Shown here piece after piece: positions 58,497 through 64,000 of a stretch of 64,000 nt of DNA (its first letter is position 1; each line of letters starts with the position of its first letter). The notes beneath the pieces were generated by a model that was not told the origin of the DNA, did no database searches, and worked only from the letters and a program-made list of their open reading frames with translations. Source of the stretch: Metabacillus sp. KUDC1714 (GTDB lineage: Bacteria > Bacillota > Bacilli > Bacillales > Bacillaceae); contig NZ_CP055263.1 of the NCBI RefSeq assembly GCF_014217835.1, forward strand, positions 930,001-994,000, given 5' to 3'. Both the position numbers and the translations under genes were made by a program.

Positions 58497-59165
58497 CTAT
58501 CGTTTGTCAATTGATTTAGTTATGATATCTCCAATAATTTGGATGATAAACACGAAAATTAATATGATAACCGTTGCTATTAATGTTACTTGATTATTCC
58601 CACGGTTAAAACCTTCCATAAATGCTAGATTCCCTAATCCACCAGCACCAATAGCACCTGCCATTGCTGTATACCCTATTAACGCAATAGCGGTAACTGT
58701 AATACCAGAAACTAACGCTGGCATCGCTTCGGGTAAAAGGACCTTCCAAATAATTGTGCTTGTTTTAGCACCCATAGATTTAGCAGCTTCAATGACACCT
58801 TTATCAATTTCCCTTAAAGCAATCTCGACCATGCGCCCATAAAAAGGAGCTGCCCCGATTATTAACGCTGGTAATGCGGCATTTGCACCGAGTATTGTTC
58901 CAACAAGTACTTTTGTAAAAGGTAATAATAAAATAATTAAAATAATAAATGGTATTGATCTAAATATGTTAACAATTCCTGCAACTAGATTATTAACATA
59001 CTTACTTTCCCATATGTTTCCCTTTGCTGTTAAAAATAACAGTAAACCTAGAATAATTCCTAAAATAAATGTCGCCACAACCGATAAGCTTGTCATATAG
59101 ATTGTTTCCTTTGTTGCAAGCCAAACCTTTTCCCAATCTACTTCAGGTAGAAGCTGTTCAAGCAT
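58497..59165 (-). CDS. metP: Methionine ABC transporter, permease MetP (MetI)
   Basis: A 222-residue permease with five or six membrane helices, the membrane channel of the methionine importer. The ATPase-contact loop (EAAKSMGAKTSTIIWKVLLPEA) is at about 135-156. ATG at 59165 is chosen over 59171 because GGAGGTG lies seven bases upstream and the length equals that of B. subtilis MetP; it then overlaps the metN end by eight bases. Cotranscribed with metN and metQ. Confidence 0.95.
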   Translation of the reverse strand: MLEQLLPEVDWEKVWLATKETIYMTSLSVVATFILGIILGLLLFLTAKGNIWESKYVNNLVAGIVNIFRSIPFIILIILLLPFTKVLVGTILGANAALPALIIGAAPFYGRMVEIALREIDKGVIEAAKSMGAKTSTIIWKVLLPEAMPALVSGITVTAIALIGYTAMAGAIGAGGLGNLAFMEGFNRGNNQVTLIATVIILIFVFIIQIIGDIITKSIDKR

Positions 59166-60183
59166 TGGCAATCACCTCCACCTCAATGTGTTGATTATAA
59201 ATAAACTCTAATGCTCGATTTAATTCTTGTTCATCTCCATCTAAATGAATAAACAGACTTCCATATGATCCACTTTGTGTTTGTGAAATCTTCCCTTGTA
59301 AAATATTCACATCGATTGCAAACTTTCTAATTAGATTTGTTATCAATGGTTGCTCTGCTGATTCACCAACAAAGGTTAATTGAATAACCTTACCCTTTGG
59401 ATAATTCTCTAAAAGATTTGCCACTACTTCATTCGTTTCCTCTGGTTCTGTAACTTGTTTCACAAAGCGCTTAGTAATTGGTTGTTTAGGATGCTTAAAA
59501 ACGTCGAGTACATCCCCTTCTTCAACTACCTCCCCATTTTCCATCACAGCTACACGATGACATATTTTTCGTATAACATGCATCTCATGAGTAATCAGCA
59601 CAATTGTAAGTCCAAGTCGTTTATTAATATCTACAAGCAAATCTAATATAGAATCCGTTGTTTGGGGATCTAAAGCTGATGTAGCTTCATCACATAATAA
59701 TACTTTAGGGTTATTAGCCAATGCTCGCGCAATTCCTACACGTTGCTTTTGCCCACCACTTAATTGTGAGGGATATGCATTCTCACGACCTTCAAGTCCT
59801 ACAAGCTTGATCAGCTCATCCACTCGTTTCAAACGTTCAGCTCTTTTTACACCTGCAATTTCTAATGGAAAAGCAATATTTTCTCTCACTGTTCGAGACC
59901 ATAAAAGATTGAAATGCTGAAAAATCATACTTATTTCTAAACGCGCTTTTCGTAATTTCACTCCACCAATTGAATCTATTTGACTACCAGCAACGCTAAT
60001 ATCACCACTGGTTGGTTTTTCTAGTCCATTCAACAACCGGATTAGTGAACTTTTACCCGCTCCACTATATCCAATAATCCCGAAAATTTCACCCTTATCA
60101 ATTTTTAGATTCACATTATTAACAGCCGTTACATTACCTGATTTTGTTTGATAAACTTTATTAACATTCTTTAATGTAATCAA
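59158..60183 (-). CDS. metN: Methionine ABC transporter, ATP-binding subunit MetN
   Basis: A 341-residue ABC ATPase driving methionine import. Walker A GYSGAGKSS at about 38-46, signature LSGGQKQR at about 140-147, Walker B VLLCDEATSALD at about 160-171. The C-terminal 90 residues form the NIL/ACT-like regulatory domain that binds methionine in MetNI systems and inhibits the pump. Start follows AAAGAAGGTGACAACTT. First gene after the SAM riboswitch. Confidence 0.96.
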   Translation of the reverse strand: MITLKNVNKVYQTKSGNVTAVNNVNLKIDKGEIFGIIGYSGAGKSSLIRLLNGLEKPTSGDISVAGSQIDSIGGVKLRKARLEISMIFQHFNLLWSRTVRENIAFPLEIAGVKRAERLKRVDELIKLVGLEGRENAYPSQLSGGQKQRVGIARALANNPKVLLCDEATSALDPQTTDSILDLLVDINKRLGLTIVLITHEMHVIRKICHRVAVMENGEVVEEGDVLDVFKHPKQPITKRFVKQVTEPEETNEVVANLLENYPKGKVIQLTFVGESAEQPLITNLIRKFAIDVNILQGKISQTQSGSYGSLFIHLDGDEQELNRALEFIYNQHIEVEVIANA

Positions 60184-60270
60184 GTTGTCACCTTCTTTCA
60201 GTTCGAATACCTCACTTCAATCTATCACTTTTATGGAAAATTCATGTTGCAATATAGTATTTTGATAAAG

Positions 60271-60428
60271 AAAAAAACCCTTCTGCAATGAGCAGAAAGG
60301 CACAAAAATGTCCTTTCTCTCATCTCTCAAAGCTAAACAGCTTTGTGTGAATTGGCACCACTTCAACAAATGTTGATGGTTGCCGGGCTTCATAGGGCAC
60401 TTCCCTCCACCTCTCTTGATAAGAGAAC
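60271..60428 (-). promoter_or_regulatory. SAM-I riboswitch (S-box) with terminator upstream of metN
   Basis: On the minus strand the conserved S-box blocks occur: CTCTTATCAAGAGAGGTGGAGGGA (split at the 5' end, 60428 downward), GCCCTATGAAGCCCGGCAACC, GGTGCCAATTC and GATGAGAG (60324-60317). A terminator follows: CCTTTCTGC pairs with GCAGAAGGG, then seven T (60300-60271). SAM binding is expected to end transcription of metNPQ. Confidence 0.95.
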
Positions 60429-60581
60429 TACGTATATAATTAAAGTTAAATTAAATTTTAGTGAGCTTAAGTACGTTTGTGATTGTATCATGCAATTAAA
60501 AATCATGTCAAACAAATTCTCTTTTTTCTAAAAATTGCATTTTATTTTAGTGATAAACTATTATAGGATAACTCCAGGAAC

Positions 60582-60741
60582 AAAAGCGCAAGCGCCTTGA
60601 TCAGCCCCGACAAGCATAAGATGATTTAGAATAGAAGGCGTTTTTTGCCTTCAATTCTAAATTAGCTTATGCTTGTCGGGGCTAGGCGCTGGAGCTGAAT
60701 GTCGTGCACTTATCCACAATTCAACGAATTTTATAATTTCC
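60582..60741. repeat. Dispersed hairpin repeat, copy G with tail (most perfect copy)
   Basis: Best-preserved copy: the outer arms GCCCCGACAAGCATAAG and CTTATGCTTGTCGGGGC pair over 17 bp without mismatch, and the inner arms (ATTTAGAAT, GAAGGC) pair as well. The tail contains TTATCCACA (60710-60718), identical to the consensus DnaA box, and ends TTCAACGAATTTTATAATTTCC. It lies between metY and the SAM riboswitch. Confidence 0.9.
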
Positions 60742-60748
60742 TGGTAAA

Positions 60749-60781
60749 AAAGGGATGACTTTGCATGAAAGTCATCCCTTT
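60749..60781 (-). terminator. Terminator of metY
   Basis: AAAGGGATGACTTT pairs with AAAGTCATCCCTTT around a five-base loop, preceded by an A-run that is a T-run for the minus strand. Confidence 0.85.
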
Positions 60782-60792
60782 ATATTCAATAT

Positions 60793-62106
60793 TTAAATAT
60801 GTACACTTTCGGTTCCCTTAACGCCAGTTGCTTTGTAAATAGCTTGATCAAGATCATCGATGATATCTTGAATATGCTCTATTCCAACCGATAAGCGAAT
60901 TAAGTCCTCCGTTACTCCCGATCTTTTTAAGTCCTCTGTATTTAACTGTTGATGGGTTGTACTAGCAGGATGGATGATCAAACTTTTTGCATCCCCTACG
61001 TTCGCAACGTGTGACCACAGTTCTACATTATTAATAACAGCAGCTCCTGCCTCTCGTCCACCCTTTATTCCGAAAACGATAACGGATCCAGCACCATTAG
61101 GTAAATATTTTGCTGCTAAATCTTTTGCAGGATGATCCGAAAGTTCAGGATATAGAACCCATTCAACAGAAGGGTGCTGCACTAAATACTTAACCATCTT
61201 TCTAGCATTAGCAACATGCTCTTTCATTCGAACATGAAGAGTTTCTAAACCTAGTGTGAATTGGAATGCATTATATGGGCTAATTGCGGGACCTAAGTCT
61301 CTTAGCAATTGAACTCTAGCTTTAATAATGAATGCCTGCTCGCCTAATGCTTCTGCATATACTAGATCATGATAACTCGGATCAGGGGTCGTAAAACCAG
61401 GGAATTTAGGGTTATTCCAATCAAACTTCCCACCATCAACGATTACTCCTCCTAGAGTTGTCCCATTTCCTAATAACCATTTTGTTGCTGAGTGGATAAC
61501 GATATCTGCACCATGTTCAATCGGCCGGCAAAGATAAGGTGTAGCAAATGTATTATCTACAATTAACGGAATCCCAGCTTCATGAGCTATATTCGCGACA
61601 GCTTCAATATCAAGTACATCTAAACTTGGATTTCCAATGGTTTCAGCGAATATAGCTTTTGTTTTAGGTGAAATAGCAGAACGGAAGTTTTCAGGATTTT
61701 TCGGATCAACAAACACTGTATCTATTCCATATTTCGGTAAAGTATTTGCAAAAAGATTGTAAGTTCCCCCGTATAATGTTGAAGCAGATACAATTTCATC
61801 ACCTGCTCCAGCAATATTTAAAACCGAAAGTGTAATCGCCGCCATTCCACTAGATACCGCTAAGCTACCTATGCCACCTTCAAGCTGTGCAATTCTTTCT
61901 TCAAAAACAGTTGAAGTTGGATTGTGAATTCGGGTATAAATATATCCTGGTTCTTTTAAACCAAAGAGGTTAGCTGCGTGCTCAGTATTCTCAAATAAGT
62001 AAGCATTTGATTGATAAATAGGCACAGACCTGGCACCTGTCATTGAATCTTTCTTTAGCCCTCCGTGAATTGTGACCGTTTCAGGCCGGTAATTTTTCTC
62101 TTGCAT
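60793..62106 (-). CDS. metY: O-acetylhomoserine aminocarboxypropyltransferase (MetY-type sulfhydrylase)
   Basis: A 437-residue PLP enzyme of the Cys/Met metabolism family, longer than cystathionine synthases (about 380), which fits O-acetylhomoserine sulfhydrylase (homocysteine from O-acetylhomoserine and sulfide). PLP lysine is Lys209 in SATKWLLGNG, and YTRIHNPT (57-64) and VDNTFATPYLCRP (183-195) are typical. Start ATG follows GGAGGAGTTAAG. Unlike metNPQ there is no SAM riboswitch in its leader. Adjacent to the methionine importer, so the two may both serve methionine supply. Confidence 0.9.
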   Translation of the reverse strand: MQEKNYRPETVTIHGGLKKDSMTGARSVPIYQSNAYLFENTEHAANLFGLKEPGYIYTRIHNPTSTVFEERIAQLEGGIGSLAVSSGMAAITLSVLNIAGAGDEIVSASTLYGGTYNLFANTLPKYGIDTVFVDPKNPENFRSAISPKTKAIFAETIGNPSLDVLDIEAVANIAHEAGIPLIVDNTFATPYLCRPIEHGADIVIHSATKWLLGNGTTLGGVIVDGGKFDWNNPKFPGFTTPDPSYHDLVYAEALGEQAFIIKARVQLLRDLGPAISPYNAFQFTLGLETLHVRMKEHVANARKMVKYLVQHPSVEWVLYPELSDHPAKDLAAKYLPNGAGSVIVFGIKGGREAGAAVINNVELWSHVANVGDAKSLIIHPASTTHQQLNTEDLKRSGVTEDLIRLSVGIEHIQDIIDDLDQAIYKATGVKGTESVHI

Positions 62107-62247
62107 CTTAACTCCTCCTATTACAAGATGTATTTATCAAAAAATACTTCACTGTTGGTTTTGAATTCTAAGATGCAAATTCCTATACCTATTAGTCTAC
62201 CTATATAGTAAACGATTTCAAACTTCAGATTCAAGGATTTCCCCTTA

Positions 62248-62565
62248 TCAACTTAACTTTATGATTGCCTCGAATTTTAAAAAATTACGATAAGACCCTT
62301 TGATCGTAATTTTCCCAAAAGCAATTAATTGCTTTAAGCTTACAGTGTTTAATAATACTTGTTCGAGGTCATAGCCTTCTCCTTCCATGACAAAGTCAAT
62401 TTTCGAAGGTTGAGTATGTAACGTTTTAGCCCCTTTTGATGATAGTTCAATAAAATGACTAATCTCTTGCTGAGGTTTTATTTCTACTATTAGAGTTTGA
62501 TTCAAAAGTATTGGAGTTAAAAACCGAGCTTTATTAAAATTAGAAATAAACGTTGTCATATACAT
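62248..62565 (-). CDS. yusD: YusD-like protein (SCP2-type fold suggested)
   Basis: A 105-residue soluble protein placed where B. subtilis has yusD, between metN/metY and yusE. The pattern LIVEIKPQQEISHF, then DFVMEGEGYDLEQVLL and a C-terminal GKITIKGSYRNFLKFEAII is compatible with a small SCP2-like lipid-binding domain, but I cannot confirm this by eye. ATG at 62565 is chosen because GGAGG lies eight bases upstream; the frame to 62586 has none. Function unknown. Confidence 0.65.
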   Translation of the reverse strand: MYMTTFISNFNKARFLTPILLNQTLIVEIKPQQEISHFIELSSKGAKTLHTQPSKIDFVMEGEGYDLEQVLLNTVSLKQLIAFGKITIKGSYRNFLKFEAIIKLS

Positions 62566-62773
62566 AAAAAAAACCTCCGATATCAATCAAGCTATTTAAT
62601 AACTTCATTGAATCACGGAAGAATCCTTTATTAATAAGTCGACAGTTTCTGCTTATTTATTCATTATTTGTGGGATTATTAATATTTCCCAAGAAATATG
62701 TCATATTAGCAAGACTTACCTGAATCTTTATACTACCTATCTTATTTGTTTTATGAATCATAGGTCATGCTTC

Positions 62774-63088
62774 CTATCCATTAATAGTGGAATATTGCTT
62801 TATTTTTTCAAGTAAGTATCCAACTGAATGAAACGCATAAATCTTTTCCTTTTCTTGGCCATTTTCATAAATGAGTAAGCAAGGTACACTTTCGATTCCA
62901 AGCTCTTTAGCCTCGTTAGGAAAGTAATTTAAGTTAACAGAATAGATGTGAATAGCGGGAACTAATTCATCTACGACAGATAACATTCGTTTAGCTACTT
63001 GACATGTTCCACACATCGGAGTGTATAAATAGAAAACCATTAGACCATCTCTTTGTATTGTAAGCTGTTTCTCTTCCCATTCAATCAT
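62774..63088 (-). CDS. yusE: Thioredoxin-like protein YusE
   Basis: A 104-residue thioredoxin-fold protein with the active-site CxxC at Cys26 and Cys29 (TPMCGTCQ) and the cis-Pro segment SVPCLLIY near 77-84. No signal peptide, so cytoplasmic. Natural partner unknown. The start ATG lacks a strong ribosome-binding site (AGGTGTAACATTATTTAAAT is split upstream). Matches YusE in B. subtilis by position and length. Confidence 0.88.
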   Translation of the reverse strand: MIEWEEKQLTIQRDGLMVFYLYTPMCGTCQVAKRMLSVVDELVPAIHIYSVNLNYFPNEAKELGIESVPCLLIYENGQEKEKIYAFHSVGYLLEKIKQYSTING

Positions 63089-63110
63089 ATTTAAATAATG
63101 TTACACCTTT

Positions 63111-63458
63111 CTAAAGAAATTTCGCATCCACATCAATATTTGCACTTAGTAAAACAGAAGCAACATGGTGATCTGGTGCAGTCGCTACTTCACGATAGGC
63201 TCTGTCGATATAAATATGCGATGCCTCTGGAAATTCCCTCTTGAATTGTTTACGAAGTCGATCCCCTGCATCATCAGAGTCCACTAAAATATAGACATCT
63301 TTTAAAAATAATTCATCAATTAATTCATCAAGCTTTGTTACACTTATCGTTCCATTTGTGCAGATAATTTCGATTGATTCGTTTAACACATTTAGAACTT
63401 TCTTTTTATCTGATTTCCCTTCGACAATTAACACTTTTTCAACCTCAACTAACGACAT
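63111..63458 (-). CDS. yusF: Toprim-domain protein YusF
   Basis: A 115-residue protein containing little beyond a Toprim domain: catalytic-type Glu13 in VLIVEGKSDKK and Asp60/Asp62 in ILVDSDDAGDR. Toprim domains bind magnesium in primases, topoisomerases and OLD/RNase M5-type nucleases; this single-domain protein resembles the small RNase M5-like group. ATG at 63458 is chosen because AGGTG lies just upstream; earlier ATG/GTG codons overlap it. Same order as in B. subtilis. Confidence 0.85.
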   Translation of the reverse strand: MSLVEVEKVLIVEGKSDKKKVLNVLNESIEIICTNGTISVTKLDELIDELFLKDVYILVDSDDAGDRLRKQFKREFPEASHIYIDRAYREVATAPDHHVASVLLSANIDVDAKFL

Positions 63459-63628
63459 AAACATCACCTGTTTTTATAGTAAAAGTCTTTTCTATAAACT
63501 ATTCGATTTGTCGAGGTTGTTTCCTCTTTATTAAATGTTTTTTCTTAAGTTTTATTTAAGGTATTAAAAAACACTTTAAATAAACACGAATTACCGAAAA
63601 AACGATTTGAAAGAAACGACCACATAAC

Positions 63629-63651
63629 TAAAGCGCAAGTGCCTGTGAAGT
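63629..63651. repeat. Remnant of the hairpin repeat head
   Basis: TAAAGCGCAAGTGCCTGTGAAG resembles only the first 15 bases of the repeat family (AAAAGCGCAAGCGCC). Nothing further of the element is seen, so it is a remnant or chance match. Confidence 0.35.
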
Positions 63652-63692
63652 GTTTAAAACATCAACCATTTGGAAAACAGTGTGCAAAAAAG

Positions 63693-63714
63693 AGCAGTGG
63701 AGCAATCCACTGCT
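63693..63714 (-). terminator. Terminator of yusG
   Basis: AGCAGTGGA pairs with TCCACTGCT over a four-base loop. On the minus strand it is followed by CTTTTTTG. Confidence 0.8.
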
Positions 63715-63715
63715 T

Positions 63716-63952
63716 CTAGCACCAGCCATTTTCGTCATCACAGTCAACGTATTTTTGGTCTGATCCTGTTATAACATCTGCAAATTGATAAAACCGACTA
63801 TTATTGAATTCATAGCCAGTTTTTAAATCATAATTATTTTCTGATACCATCTGGCCAATCATTTCTTTTTCAAGATAAAGATTTAATTGCCCATCAGTAA
63901 ATTTACCTACAACTCGATCTGTTATATCTAAACGTTGCTTTTCAAAAGACAT
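63716..63952 (-). CDS. yusG: YusG-like small conserved protein
   Basis: A 78-residue soluble, acidic protein that starts MSFEKQRLDITDRVVGKF and ends VDCDDENGWC, matching YusG of B. subtilis in type and position. Function unknown; two Cys lie in the acidic C-terminus (DCDDENGWC), which might bind a metal. Start ATG has AGGAGGGTGTCCAT upstream. The C-terminal end touches a terminator. Confidence 0.75.
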   Translation of the reverse strand: MSFEKQRLDITDRVVGKFTDGQLNLYLEKEMIGQMVSENNYDLKTGYEFNNSRFYQFADVITGSDQKYVDCDDENGWC

Positions 63953-64000
63953 ATGGACACCCTCCTTTACCTATTTGTAGGATGTCCTTAATATATGACT

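Overview
The window is low-GC DNA from an endospore-forming Bacillaceae (Bacillus sensu lato) chromosome. Gene content and order match stretches of the Bacillus subtilis chromosome closely: yueH-yueG-yueF, yueD/adeR/ald, yuiH-bioY-yuiF-pepA-yuiD-yuiC-yuiB-yuiA-yumB-yumC, yutM-dapF-yuzB-yutJ-yuzD-yutI-thrB-thrC-hom-yutH-yutG-yutF-yutE-yutD-yutC-lipA-lytH-yunB-yunC-yunD-yunE-yunF, and sufCDSUB-yurZ-metNPQ-yusD-yusE-yusF-yusG. Spore genes (YueG, YutH, LytH, YunB), Shine-Dalgarno sequences close to AAAGGAGG, frequent GTG/TTG starts and hairpin-plus-T-run terminators all fit this assignment. I see no prophage, CRISPR array, insertion sequence, rRNA or tRNA.

Layout. 1-7.1 kb: tail of an HpaB-type hydroxylase, YueH/YueG/YueF, a YugP-type membrane protease, an HD protein, an orphan Spo0B-type histidine kinase and the YueD reductase. 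7.2-10.2 kb: PucR-type regulator AdeR and its probable target ald, separated by two repeat elements. 10.2-15.3 kb: small conserved proteins, YuiH, BioY with a candidate BirA operator, and the YuiF antiporter. 15.45-15.65 kb: a tandem array of TTGCAA palindromes at 20-21 bp spacing. 15.7-24.6 kb: PepA, YuiD, an orphan BtuF-like protein, YuiC/B/A, a Nudix hydrolase, divergent YumB (NDH-2) and YumC (flavodoxin/ferredoxin reductase), and YutM. 24.7-33.6 kb: DapF, a decayed DUF2225 gene, YuzB, YutJ, YuzD, YutI, the hom-thrC-thrB operon and a D-2-hydroxyacid dehydrogenase. 33.7-42.5 kb: YutH through LytH, with an EAL-domain protein inserted between yutE and the yutD area, followed by an NSS-family transporter and its 35-residue partner. 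44.4-50.8 kb: a lysine-riboswitch-controlled NhaC-family transporter and YunB-YunF. 51-63.95 kb: the suf operon, YurZ, metNPQ under a SAM riboswitch, a MetY-type sulfhydrylase, and YusD-YusG.

How the genes work together. There is a strong iron-sulfur theme: complete SufCDSUB, the carriers YutM (A-type) and YutI (NifU-like), and the client LipA. Methionine and sulfur metabolism is represented by MetNPQ and MetY. Aspartate-family amino acids are represented by DapF, Hom-ThrC-ThrB and the lysine-riboswitch transporter. Cofactors are covered by BioY (biotin) and LipA (lipoate).

Most of the window is ordinary core chromosome. The parts not explained by genes are the phased TTGCAA array and a dispersed family of about 115-125 bp hairpin repeats (six copies, a longer relative and a remnant) whose arms change in a compensating way. 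The family was detected by eye; no alignment program or database was used.
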